DNA of 64,000 bases from Prosapia bicincta (Eukaryota > Arthropoda > Insecta > Hemiptera > Cercopidae). The notes under the pieces are model-generated. The model was not told the DNA's origin. It did no database searches and worked only from the letters and a program-made list of their open reading frames with translations. A program made the translations under genes and the position numbers. Within the stretch, counting starts at the first letter, position 1. Each line of letters begins with the position of its first letter. Shown here piece after piece: positions 39,651-50,990 of this stretch. Location of the stretch: NCBI GenBank assembly GCA_036971475.1, contig JBAIZL010000002.1, positions 53,580,729-53,644,728 on the forward strand. The letters run 5' to 3'.

Positions 39651-39998
39651 TGAATCTACAGAGCGAAAATAACGAGTTACCATTTATATACGACACAGAC
39701 ACCAAATCTAGAATATTAATTAACACAGGCAGTACTAGATCATTTATGCAAAAATCTTTAGGCTGGAAAAATTTTAAAACAAGCGTAAAAAAAAGAGCCG
39801 TTTGAAGTAATCACCGCACACGGCACTTCAAAAGAAACTTTTTGCTGAACCATACCTCTGTTGTCTAAAAAAGCAATTAAGTTTTACTTATTTGACTTTT
39901 ATCAGAATTTCGACCTATTACTCGGGCTAGACAATATAAAAGATTTAGGAATAAGCTTAGACTTTATAATTATAATTATAGTAATAAATTAATACTTT
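39651..39998 (+). pseudogene. errantivirus protease, catalytic Asp lost
   Basis: Reads DTDTKSRILINTGSTRSFMQ: the retropepsin active-site triad D-T/S-G is N-T-G here (AAC at about 39722). A frameshift near 39790 moves the remainder (LLLGLDNIKDLGI, the hydrophobic end of the fold) into another frame, with extra stops. Confidence 0.75.
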
Positions 39999-41535
39999 GT
40001 GATGAGGAAATCCCTATTCAATATTTTTAACACAGAAAAAAGAAGTTGTAATAAAACGGACAGCACGTCAATAAAGCAGGAACAAATTAGTTATGTTATA
40101 CAAGCCCGCAATAGCCAAACAGTTAAATTAAAAATACAAAATATTCATAATGGAGAAGGTATTTTACCAAACAAACAAGTGAACGGATTAGAAATTCCGC
40201 AGTGTATAGTTTCAGTGCATAAGGGTGAAGCCTATTGCCCTATTATAAACAATACCGAAGAAAATGTAAAATTAACAATAAGTGAACCATTAGAAGTAAA
40301 ATCTTTAGAGGAATATAATATTTTCAAACCCGATACAATTCTAAGGAACACTAATTTCAATATGTTCGGTTATAAACAAACAAAATCAGGAAGTAAAAAT
40401 TTCGATTTATCAAAATTTAGGATGGAACGTATGAACTTAGAAGAAAAATTCTCCGTAACAAATCTATTAAAAGAATATGCTGATTTATTTCATATTGATG
40501 GAAACAATTTAACCTTTACCAACCAGATAAAGCATGTTATTAGGACTACTGACGAAATTCCCGTATACTCTAGGAATTACAGATACCCAGAAATCTGCAA
40601 GAACGAAATTAATAAGCAAACAAAAGACATGCTTAAACAAAAAATTATTAGACCTTCAAATTCTCCATGGAACTCTCCTGACTGGATTGTACCAAAAAAA
40701 CAAGACGCTTCTGGCAAAAGAAAATTTCGATTAGTAATAGATTTTAGAGGATTAAACAAAAAAACAATTGATGATAAATTTCCCTTGCCGAACATTACCG
40801 ACATATTAGATAAATTAGGAAGATCCCAGTATTTTACAACTTTAGATCTAGCCTCAGGATTTCACCAAGTAGAGATGGACAGAGATAGTATAGAAAAAAT
40901 AGCATTTTCAACGGAAACAGGACACTACGAATTTTTAAGAATGCCTTTTGGCCTAAAGAATAGCCCCCCTACATTTCAAAGAATTATGAATAATATTCTG
41001 AGAGGCATCCAAAATGGAACATGTTTAGTTTATTTAGACGACATTATAATTTATTCTACTAGTCTCCAAGAACATATACAAAGACTTAAAGAAGTTTTCG
41101 ACAGATTACGCAAAGCCAACTTTAAAGTACAGCTGGATAAAACAGAATTTTTAAGAAAAGAAGTAGCATATTTGGGACATGTTGTGACACCGGATGGAGT
41201 AAAACCCAATCCAGCAAAGATTTTAGCAATCAAGGACTATCCAATACCTAAAACCACCAAACAAATTAAAGGATTTTTAGGACTATTAGGCTATTATCGA
41301 AAATGTATTAAAAACTTCGCCAAAATAACAAAACCGTTTACTAACTGTTTAAAGAAAAATGCAAAAATAAATATAGAAAATCCAGACTTTATAGAATGCT
41401 TTGAAACATGTAAAAGTATATTGACTAATGAGCCACTTCTACAATACCCAGACTTTGAAAAGGAATTTACTCTAACGACAGACGCTAGTAATTATGCACT
41501 AGGAGCAATTTTAAGCCAGGACAAAAATCGAAAGA
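39999..41535 (+). pseudogene. errantivirus pol: reverse transcriptase
   Basis: A 520-codon open frame. Visible RT blocks: RKFRLVIDFRGLNKKTIDD, FTTLDLASGFHQVEM (catalytic Asp), FEFLRMPFGL-type block, and LVYLDDIIIYS (catalytic Asp pair, near 41030). The connection domain FLGLLGYYRKCI follows, then the first RNase H strand LTTDASNYALGAILSQDK. The frame then jumps (see the junction near 41535). RT itself looks undamaged. Confidence 0.9.
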
Positions 41536-42762
41536 TGGAGATTAAAATTGGAAGAATATGATTATGACATAAGATACAAAAAAGGCAAACTAAACCAAAA
41601 TGCCGACGCATTGTCCAGAATACAATTAAACGTCACTGATAAAAGTTCAACGAACATCCAACACACTGTAAAACCGGACCTTGACTTATCTGCAGCTGAC
41701 TTACTGCAACGTTATTTCCCAGAACTGGACGATAACGAATCTATGGTCGTACAACTCGACGCAACAGATAACGCCAACCTAGAGGACAATGAGGAAAGTG
41801 ATAGTCAAACCGTGCACTCCAATTTTGAAGGAAACACCCAAACTGAAATACCAATTTCCGACGAGCCTGTAAACTTTGGAAAAAACCAAATATTTTTATC
41901 ATTAGTAAAATATGAGCCAAAGAAAGTAAAAATTATAAAGCTATTTGGAACTTCAAAAATTCGTCTAATAGTCGAAATATCAGAGAATAATTTTAAGGAA
42001 GACATAGTTCACTTTGTAAAATCGTATTTGGTACCTAAAATGAAATATAATCTATATTTTGACGACTTTTATGAGAAATTTGCATCATGCATAGCCAAAA
42101 ATTTCAAACAAACTGAATTAAATTTAGTTAAGTGTAATAACCAACTGTTAGACCTAGCTTCGGAAGAGGATACCTTAGAAACGATAAGTAATTATCATGT
42201 TAACAAAACTAATCACCGTGGGATACAGGAAACATACGAACAAAGTAAGCGAAGATATTATTGGCCTAATTTCAAATCACTAATTCAAAATTTCATAAAT
42301 CAGTGTGACATATGTCAAAGAACTAAATACGACAGAATTCCCTTACAGCTAGAAATGAATTTGACACTAACAGCTGCCATGCCATTTCAAATAATTCACG
42401 TCGACACAATCTCTTTAAAAAACAATTCCTTTATCAGCATTGTTGACAGTTGCACGAGATATGCTCAAGTTTATCGCCTGGGAAGCTCTCAAGCTACAGA
42501 GATTGCAGACAAGTTATTAGATTACTTCACACATTTCTGCTTACCAACAGTTATTATCTCAGACAATGGAACGGAGTTTAATAACAGAATTGTAATAGAG
42601 ATATTAGACCTGCATAAAATCAAAATTCATTTTATAAGCACACAAAACCCCGAATCAAACGGATTATGTGAAAGATTTCATTCCACTTTAAAAGAACACA
42701 TAAGGCTGTTAAATAATCAAGTCGAATTTAAAAATGACAGTATAATTAAGAAGGTTAAATAG
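41536..42762 (+). pseudogene. errantivirus pol: RNase H end and integrase
   Basis: Resumes at EEYDYDIRYKKGKLNQNADA, the C-terminal end of RNase H, so roughly 110 residues of RNase H are missing and the frame is shifted. Integrase has a zinc-binding region (YHVNKTNHRG ... QCDICQRT), then the DDE core: IIHVDTISL, ISDNGTEFNN and NPESNGLCERFHSTL. Integrase inserts element DNA into the genome. The frame stops at 42762; the GPF-type tail continues with stops (EVLFGHIN, near 42775-42800) to about 43080. Confidence 0.88.
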
Positions 42763-43316
42763 TATCCGTGCGAAGTCTTATTTGGACACATAAATTCAAA
42801 CACTTTATTAGATATAGATTTAGAAAAAACAAATTGTAAATGACTACGTTTTAAACCATAAAGAAAAAACAAAAATACTCTATGAAAACATTAGGAATAG
42901 TAATGAAAAAATTAAAGAAAAAGTTTTAGAAAAAAGGAACATAAACAAAGAACCACTTCCAGAAATACCATCTGAAGTTTATATAAAGTCAGTTCAGAAG
43001 CAAAGCAAAACGAAAAACAAATATAGCAAGGAAGAAATAGCTTCAATAAATAAAGAAAGAAAACTGGTAAAATAAAGCCTAGAAATCATAACACAAAAGA
43101 CAAAATACATTTGTCGAAAATTAAAAGGCCTAAGAAGATAAAAAATGTAATTAATGACCAATTCTATGCAAGAAACTTTATTTAACTTTTAAACAACATT
43201 GTTTTTATTATTTGTATGTGTTACAAACTTTTGTAATTAATTAAATGATATCTAACTAATTATGGTAATAAATATTGTTAATTATTTGAAATATGTTAAT
43301 CACAAAAAAAATGTAA

Positions 43317-43523
43317 TTGAAGAAAATTAGAAACTATACTCTTAAAGAGATAACAAAACAAAAAAGAATTCTTATAAACGGACTAGGATCCTTTATCAAA
43401 TCTATACCAGGCAATTTGAATGTAAATGATGGTAAAAATTATGAAAACTTATATACAACTTTTATTGTAATCAATGAAAATTTTGTAGAATTAAAAAAAG
43501 AAGTCAAGTATTGTGAATTATAA
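43317..43523 (+). pseudogene. errantivirus env fragment (F-type fusion protein relic)
   Basis: A 68-codon frame with a basic KQKR site followed by a hydrophobic Gly-rich stretch (LINGLGSFIKSI) and GNLNVNDG, the layout of the cleavage site and fusion peptide of errantivirus/baculovirus F-type envelope proteins. Sequences before and after are disrupted. Fragment only; not functional. Confidence 0.55.
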
Positions 43524-43903
43524 TGAGAATGACTTTGTTGAATTAAAAAAACACGATTAGAGTTAATTATATATTAGATTCTGATAACAATTGTATATGT
43601 TATAAACATGCTGTATCTATCCTATGATAGAAAAGACTCATTATAAATTGTATTAATCAATTCCAAATACTTTTGCTCAGTTGAATTATAATGAACAGAA
43701 AATTAGACGTAAAATGCCCATCATCAAAAACAATAACGCCTACAAACTACGAGGATACTGCGTTGGAAATCGCAGACAACCCATTTAACTGGATCCCAGA
43801 CCTTCGCCTGGCGACCTTCTCCAGAGAAGAGGACTTCAACCGGTGCCGAAAATTGCCCTTTACGGAGGCCTATTCAGCAGCTTTATATACCTCGCCCTCA
43901 TCC

Positions 43904-43939
43904 AAGTGATGAAGAGGACTTCAACCGATGCCGAAACTT
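43904..43939 (+). other. hammerhead-like motif within the errantivirus 3' region
   Basis: aagtgatgaagaggacttc then ccgatgccgaaac, a box-stem-GAAAC layout. A near copy without the tgatga box lies at 43826-43851, 85 bp upstream, so this 26-bp segment is directly repeated. Confidence 0.3.
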
Positions 43940-43959
43940 CGCCAACCCCCGAAGTTTTC

Positions 43960-43973
43960 TTTAGGGATGGAGG
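43960..43973 (+). promoter_or_regulatory. polypurine tract
   Basis: tttagggatggagg directly before the 3' LTR start agttatg; this primes plus-strand synthesis. Confidence 0.7.
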
Positions 43974-44263
43974 AGTTATGTGAACGATTTATGTGAACCT
44001 TTCATAATAAAATGCGTGCAAGGAAATTTCCTGCTCACGCAGCTTTTGTATTATATAGGTAGTGAGAACAGAGCCCCAGCAGTGTGCAAGTCGCCTCTGT
44101 ATCATACAGACGTTCTCACTCCGATTGAATGTACATCAATTGTATTTGTTTTTACTAAGCTAAATTATTGTAACCATTTCAAAATGAAATGTTTCGTAAT
44201 TAACAAAGGTTTGTAAAAATAAAATCATTTTTAAAAACCTTTCAAGCTTAATATAACACGCAA

Positions 44264-44265
<2 letters not shown>
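43974..44265 (+). repeat. errantivirus 3' LTR
   Basis: Starts agttatgtgaacg after the polypurine tract, ends aacacgcaact before (TA)n. See the 5' LTR for differences. Confidence 0.9.
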
Positions 44266-44318
<53 letters not shown>

Positions 44319-44335
44319 GTGTGGGGGGGGGGGGC
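44266..44335. repeat. (TA)n with a G-run
   Basis: The TA tract continues on the right side of the errantivirus, followed by tatgtatgtgtgtg and an 11-12 base G run. Confidence 0.9.
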
Positions 44336-46980
44336 TTAATTTGTGTTAAAAAGACATTCTATTGCCCACATACGATAGTCAGAGTAATGCATGTTAGTAG
44401 ATTAACCAGTTAGAAAATTAAATTACTTGGACGAATGTCCAACATAAAATATGAATGATAAAATGAGAAAAAAACTAATACACAAACAAAAAGGAAATTA
44501 CGTACTACCAAGCCATAAGTATTCTAATAAAGTTAGTTTGAGAAAGTGAGGTATAATTCACTGCTTTACGCCATTACCTTAAAGGCAGGAAAAATAAAGT
44601 TTAGAGAGATCAATCCAACGAGATGGTATCAATTGTGTGGCATTGATGGGTCGTGCCGTTTCCAGGAAATGACATAAAACATGATAGAATAACCTTTTAT
44701 ATAGAATGATTAGATATTGTGTATAAATAGAATATACTACGTCTTTTATAGCATTTGAGTATATAAATTAATATAAATAATGAATATATTTTATGACACA
44801 AATATATTCTAAATATTTGAAATAGCAGGTTTTTTCTATGGTAAACGTAGAACATTAACATTTAAAATGAGTAAATAATTTTAAAGTTAAAATAAATTTG
44901 TCAAGTAGGCTTCCAATATTTTTTTTACAACAAGGTGGCATTCCTAAATGTAACACCTTTGCGTAACATACATTTAGAACCATTAGAGTAACTTTAGTTA
45001 ACTAAGAAGGTACGTTATTGGATGTTAAAGGAAGGAAGCTTTTTGCGAAGCCTTGAACGCTCTTCCTTTCTTTGTTTATTAGCGCTTTGCAGAAGTAGAG
45101 CACTTAGCAAGAACAAACAATGGAATTCCTTTCTCATGTGTTTCAAATAGAAAAATATATGAGAAAAACGCTATATATATGAATAAGTATGTTTAATAAT
45201 TAATTCGCAAGTTATCACAAGAAAAATAATTTTTACAAAAACGTCTGTTTTAAGTAACAGTGAAGTTAAAAATTAAGGTAACCTAAACGTTTGTGCGCTT
45301 TAAATTTGTAACTTACATTGAAATTATGTAAATTTTTTAATAGCATACTATGGTGTATAGCAGCCTTCTACATTTGTCAGATAAGTTTAAAAAGGTGTTT
45401 TACTTAAATGAGTAAGGTTATCTTATTTAAATGTATGTCACTTATTTATTAAACCTATTTTACTTAGTAATAGCTTAGTTTAGTAATATTTAGTTTATTG
45501 AAAATATTCAATAATTATGGATTATCATAACGATTTTTTAAAAGACATCTAAATTGAAGTTTCGGTTAAATTCTTTAGTTTATTTATACTTTCTAGTTTT
45601 ACTTAAAGGCCGCTAAACTCTTTCCCCTAAATAACTGTAGTATTTATATGGAATAACATTAAATGTTATTATTATTATGAAGTAATGCGCTTTGGAATTA
45701 AATTAATAAAATGTAAAGCCACTTGTAAGTGTACGTGTAAAATATTAAATAATTTATAACCTTACAAATATATTCATAATTCAAAATAAATCAACTAATC
45801 TTTATGTTTTATTAGAGATTTATTTATTTCTTCATAAATATACAATATATTTCAAATAATAAATTGTTTGTGTATATTATAAAATGTTTCTTATTTAATG
45901 TATAAAGTAATTTAATCCTTAACAAGTACATTTTAAATCAATACACAACTTTAAGATATTTCAAGTAATATGAATGTTTGATCTTGGTTTTAAAGAGAAC
46001 ATTTTACAAACTGCACGTTTGATAATTACATGAGAGTAGTTTTAAAGAATTAACTTATATAATCTAATACATAAACTTGGACATTTAAAATTACAGAAAA
46101 TATATCTATATTTTAATAACAATGGTCAATATAGCCACCGTATGGTAATTGTAGCTGCTTATTATTAGAGTCATTTGTTTTCCTTTTATAAAGCTTAGGA
46201 AAGAATTAGTACAATCACAAAAATAAATCCTTTATTTAGTTATTATAAATATATCATACAATGATAAATGAGATGCAGTATAAGCTTTTTAAAGTGGTTC
46301 TATTATTCATATGTATAATATTGAGTACATTTGCTATAGACAAAGTAAAATACTGAGCCTTCAAATCATTAATTCTCGGCCCAATACTTTTCTTAATCAC
46401 GAGTTTTGATATTCTCTTTTACTTGTGGCAGAGTTTGTAACGTAACTTGAAACTTTTCCAATTCAAGTTTTACACCAAGCTGTAGAAAACTTTTGCTATG
46501 ATTAGACAAAAGTAAAATTTTATATTTAATATTTTTTCCTGCAAAATTGTAGGAGTATGTGGGCTTAACATGTATATTACAAATAGTGTTATACACGCTA
46601 CCGCGATTGTCTTAAGTATAATATACATTAGTTATATCACAGACAATTAGATTTGTAATTTTTTTATAATACAAGTATACTCAGTTACAGTACGTCACGA
46701 GCAATGAATATAAATATGTAGTCTATACTAGCTATATATGTTTCATAATATCTTTTGGAAAACGTTAACTGATGTTTATTATTTATAACAAGCAGAAAAA
46801 TTATAATAACACTAAATCTAATACAATTTTTAAAGTTATAGTAGTCATTTAAGCTATTGTTGTAATGTATTGTATATACACCACATGCTGCAAAATAATC
46901 AAGATAATGGGACAGCAGTGCCGAAGTTATTGTAGGTAAACTGTACCTTGTAAGATTGGGTTTTTGGCGTTCTCTCAAAA
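44336..46980. other. no gene seen
   Basis: AT-rich with no recognisable frame. A GC-richer patch near 45030-45120 has two cttcctttc-type repeats, unexplained. Confidence 0.5.
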
Positions 46981-47006
46981 CACACACACAAACACAAACA
47001 CAAACA

Positions 47007-47066
<60 letters not shown>
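46981..47066. repeat. (CA)n microsatellite
   Basis: About 85 bp of CA with a few AAC interruptions at its left end. Confidence 0.95.
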
Positions 47067-47068
<2 letters not shown>

Positions 47069-47552
47069 TTTATATCGATAAAGGTTCGGAAATAAAACGT
47101 TTTTCAAAACTAAGTTTGCCAAATTTTAATTAATGTGAAATCATTAAACGAGAAAGATCGTACCTACCTGTAGATACGCTATCCAATACGAAAATGACAT
47201 TTCATAAAATCAATGTTGGCTCATACAGTCTACACGAGGAAGTGAGCCCTGGTATGCATTCACTTACGTTCATATTGCTTAAGCCTTATGCTCTTAAGAC
47301 CAAATCTACCCTAAGCAAATGATTGTGATATCTATTTTAAAACACGTATATAATAATGTATTATAATTTAATGAGGTTATACAAAATTATTCGTTTCAGG
47401 GATAAACTTGTAAAATCATGTTTACAACACGATAATTTATCCGTGAGCTACTTGTTATTCTGCGTTTGGAAATGTCACTTCCATGTTTGAAACTTATTTT
47501 TTGAGTAAGTTAAAGATGTGGAAGGTAAATAGTCGAAGACTACCACATTTGG

Positions 47553-48003
47553 TAACTAACTAGTGCTTGTAGCTAGTACCACTAACTAGTATTTGCAGTT
47601 AGTAATACTAACCAAGTACTTGTAGGTAGTACCACTAAGTAGTACATGTAGCTAGTACAACTAACTAGTATTTGTTGCTAGTACTAATACTTAGTACTTG
47701 TAGCTAGTACCACTAACTAGTGCTTGTAGCTAGTACTACTAACAAGTACTTGTAGCTAGTACTACTAACTAGTGCTTGTAGCTAGTACCACTAACTATTA
47801 CTTGTAGCTCGTACCACTAACAAGTATTTGCAGTTAGTAGGCTACTACTAACCAAGTCCTTGTAGGTAGTACCACTAACTAGTACATGTAGCTAGTACAA
47901 CTAACTATTACTTGTAGCTAGTACCACTAACTAGTATTTGCAGTTAGTACTACTAACCAAGTACTTGTAAGTAGTACCACTAACTAGTACATGTAGCTAC
48001 TAT
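47553..48003. repeat. 26-bp minisatellite, left block
   Basis: Units of 26 bp such as ctaactagtgcttgtagcta recur with variation (agtgc, agtac, agtatttgc versions). Same family and orientation as 50466-50990; the two blocks are separated only by the PLE insertion. Confidence 0.9.
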
Positions 48004-48089
48004 TTATTAGGAATATACTGTGGTTGAATTTAATAATAAATACACAAAAACCTCTTAACCACAAACTTTCTTTAATTTACCCTAATGTA

Positions 48090-48122
48090 CATTTCAGTTA
48101 CAAAGAAACCATCCTCAGAGGG
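48090..48122 (-). other. hammerhead-like motif of the PLE
   Basis: Minus strand: ctctgaggatgg, short stem-loop, aactgaaatg. It lies downstream of the GIY-YIG frame, where PLE terminal-repeat ribozymes are expected. Confidence 0.4.
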
Positions 48123-48390
48123 ATAACATACAAAGACTGATTAACGCTAGAAAAATACCTTATTTATAATCTACAGAACTAGTTCCTCCCACTCCGACCG
48201 CCGCGGCCCCACCTGTTAAACAAGGCGTAGCCACGCCCATCGAGTGAAAGCAAGATATCTAACGTCAACTTATAAAATATAAATTAAAAATACAATAAAA
48301 ACATAATTAAAATTGTTTTTTTTTTAAATTATAACCAACACAAAATTTAATATAAAAATCATAATCCTATTTAACAAATGAATATAAAAT

Positions 48391-49014
48391 TTAATTAGGA
48401 ATAGGAGCTCTATCAGAATTTAATAAATTCTCAGGTTTATGTTTACTAATTTTTAAACTTTCAAAACTATTTAATAACTTATTAGTTCTAACATTCTTAA
48501 TTAACTTGACATTATTAACATCTAGATTGTGATTGGTCTCTAAAATATGTGCAGCAATACTAGACTTATCAGATCTTTGGTATTTAATATCCCTAATATG
48601 TTCCTTAAATCTAGTTATTACTTTTCGTCTTGTCTGCCCAATATACATTTTATCACAATCCTTACAATTAACTTGGTAAATCCCTGATTTATCAAGTGTT
48701 TCTACTTTATCTTTTGCATTACCTAATAAATTTTTAAGGTTATTATGATTTTTATACGCAACTCTCAATTTAACATTCTTAAAAATTCCCTCCAGCCCTT
48801 TGGTTAAAACTTTGTCAAAAGGTAAACTAATAAAACGGCTTTCTTCTTTAGTTTCCAAAGGTAATGTTGTTAATTTCTTCCGAAAAATCCTAATCTTTTG
48901 CTTTCTAAGGATATTATCAATAATTTTACGTTCATAACCATTAAATTCAGCTATATTTTTAATATGTTCTAATTGAATATCAAAACGTCTTTTACTCAAA
49001 GGAATATTAATCAA
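48391..49014 (-). pseudogene. PLE GIY-YIG endonuclease half
   Basis: A 207-codon frame. It begins in the helix NIPLSKRRFDIQLEHIK that follows the RT thumb. The endonuclease starts SGIYQVNCKDCDKMYIGQTR: the two cysteines between GIY and YIG are PLE-specific. It continues with VITRFKEHIRD (catalytic Arg) and SSIAAHILETNHN. It nicks target DNA. It stops at 48391 after RAPIPN. It belongs to one polyprotein with the next entry; the start here is only the point where the frame resumes. Confidence 0.88.
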
Positions 49015-49022
49015 CCTATTAA

Positions 49023-50465
49023 CTAAAGAATTGAAAGCTGCAATTTGTGCTGGTTACAATGGTTAGATGAGTTTGGAATAAATCTATCATTGGATGTTGG
49101 CTTTCTATAAATATCAAAAACTATTTTATCTCTATTTCTAATACAATAAACATCAAGAAACGGTAAACGTTTATCTCTTTCAATTTCATAAGTAAATATA
49201 ATATTAGGATGTTGATCATTGATGATCCTTAGAAATGGATCTATTTGAAATTCTTTAATATTAAATATAGCGAAAATATCATCAACGTATCTTATCCAGA
49301 CACGAGGAAAATATTTAAGTTTCTTTTTCAATCCTAATTCAAAATGACTCATAAAGAGTTCTGCTATAAAAGGTGATAGGCTGTTTCCCATTGTTGTACC
49401 ATCTTTTTGTTTATAAAAATTATTATTAAATTGAAAATAATTATTATTCATACAACAATTAGTTAATTTTACATATTGGTCAACTCTCTCAATATCGACA
49501 TCATTCTCAATTAAAAACTCTTTTAATAAATTTAAAGTTTCCGTTACCGGAATACTTGGAAACAGAGAACAAACATCAAAAGAAACTAAAATTTCTTCAT
49601 CTGTTAATCTAATATTCTTAACCTTCTCTACAAAATCAAGTGTATTCTTAACCGAAAATGATGCCAACTTACATTTTAAAAAACTGAATTCTTTAACTAA
49701 CCATTTAGATAACAAATAGGTTGGCGAATCAATTCCGGACACAATTGGCCTCACGGCATCGCCTACTTTATGTATTTTTGGGAGACAGTACAACCTAGGT
49801 AAAACAGGGTTAGAAACATGAAATTTAAAGACATCTTTCTTTGAAATGACTAAATTACATTCCTTTATAACGTTTACTGTTTCTTTAACAAATTTATTTA
49901 ACGGATTTTTTGACAATTTATCGTAAGGTCCCGTTTCTAACAAATTGTTAACTCTATTAATATAATCTTCCTTTTTCAAAACAACAACAGTGTTACTCTT
50001 ATCAGCTTTGAGGTAATAACAATCTTTTCCTTTTAACTGTTTTATTAAACTTAACTCGTGGTTGGATCCAATAGACATCTTCTTTCTTCTTAGAAACTCC
50101 CAATTTTCTTCAATCTTGATTTTACAAGCCTTCCTAACATAGTTCTTGCTAGTTTCATTTAATGAGGATATACCACTTTCAACGTGTGCCACTAATTCTT
50201 CTAAGTTATTTTTGATATTATTAGAAACGGAAAACTTTAACCCTTTACCTAAGATGCACAACTCCTTCTGGGAGAAAACGATATCAGTTTCGTTTTTAAT
50301 TAACTTAGAATTCTGATCAACGGTAGTACAACCTTTATAACCAACTGACACCTTTTTGGTTAAATCACTAAATTTACTATCTAATGTCCTAACCTTGTTC
50401 TCAAGTTTATGCTCATTTACAATATAAACTTTTCTGCCAAATTCATCCCAATCATTATACTTTTC
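49023..50465 (-). pseudogene. PLE reverse transcriptase half
   Basis: About 480 codons open from the truncation point. RT blocks: YYLKADKSNTVVVLKKEDY, LPRLYCLPKIHK with VRPIVSG, motif A VSFDVCSLFPSIPV, motif B DGTTMGNSLSPFIAEL, motif C WIRYVDDIFAIF, and RLPFLDVYCIRN then IYRKPTSNDRFI. The frame fails at QHKLQLSIL; the neighbouring frame continues as AAFNSLVNRLIN, which is the normal PLE continuation, so one base has been lost. RT catalytic residues are intact. The first few codons derive from minisatellite sequence. Confidence 0.9.
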
Positions 50466-50990
50466 TGTACTAACTAGCACTTGTAGCTAGTACTACTTAC
50501 TAACTAGCACTTGTAGCTACTACTACTAACTAGCACTTGTAGCTACTACTACTAACTAGCACTTGTAGCTACTACTACTAACTAGCACTTGTAGCTAGTA
50601 CTACGTACTAACTAGCACTTGTAGCTACTACTACTAACTAGCACTTGTAGCTAGTACTACTTACTAACTAGCACTTGTAGCTTTTACTACTAACTAGCAC
50701 TTGTAGCTACTACTACTAACTAGCACTTGTAGCTAGTACTACTTACTAACTAGTACTTGTAGCTACTACTACTAACTAGCACTTGTAGCTAGTACTACTT
50801 ACTAACTAGCACTTGTAGCTATTACTACTAACTAGCACTTGTAGCTACTACTACTAACTAGCACTTGTAGCTAGTACTACTTACTAACTAGTACTTCTAG
50901 CTACTACTACTAACTAGCACTTGTAGCTACTACTACTAACTTGCACTTGTAGCTACTACTACTAACTAGCACTTGTAGCTACTACTATTA
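50466..50990. repeat. 26-bp minisatellite, right block
   Basis: About 20 copies of ctaactagcacttgtagcta plus ctacta, 26 bp each; some units are 30 bp with an extra ctta (tagtactacttactaac). More uniform than the left block. Confidence 0.95.

Larger units (their letters stand above)
37881..44265 (+). mobile_element. errantivirus-like endogenous LTR retrotransposon, inactive
   Basis: A full-length insect errantivirus (Ty3/gypsy group, 17.6/297-like) of about 6.4 kb. Order: 5' LTR, tRNA-Ser primer site, gag, protease, RT, truncated RNase H, integrase, env relic, polypurine tract, 3' LTR. LTRs begin AGTTAT and end AACT as in this group. It lies inside a (TA)n array, in keeping with the TA-rich target preference of errantiviruses. 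About ten substitutions separate the LTRs over about 258 aligned bases (roughly 4%), and the 3' LTR has about 30 bp near its start that the 5' LTR lacks. Gag has three in-frame stops, the protease active site is mutated, RNase H is deleted internally and env is a fragment, so the copy is dead. Confidence 0.9.
48004..50465 (-). mobile_element. Penelope-like retroelement, 5'-truncated, nearly intact
   Basis: A PLE of about 2.46 kb on the minus strand, inserted inside the 26-bp minisatellite. It carries RT and GIY-YIG endonuclease separated by one apparent single-base frameshift near 49030. A hammerhead-like motif lies in its 3' part (48090-48122). The 5' end is cut at the minisatellite junction, which is normal for target-primed insertion. 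It is the youngest-looking PLE in the window. Confidence 0.9.

Noticed and set aside
50466..50990. CRISPR-like array
   Set aside because: Units are contiguous 26-bp tandem repeats without unique spacers, in a eukaryotic genome; the same applies to the 88-bp and 54-bp arrays.
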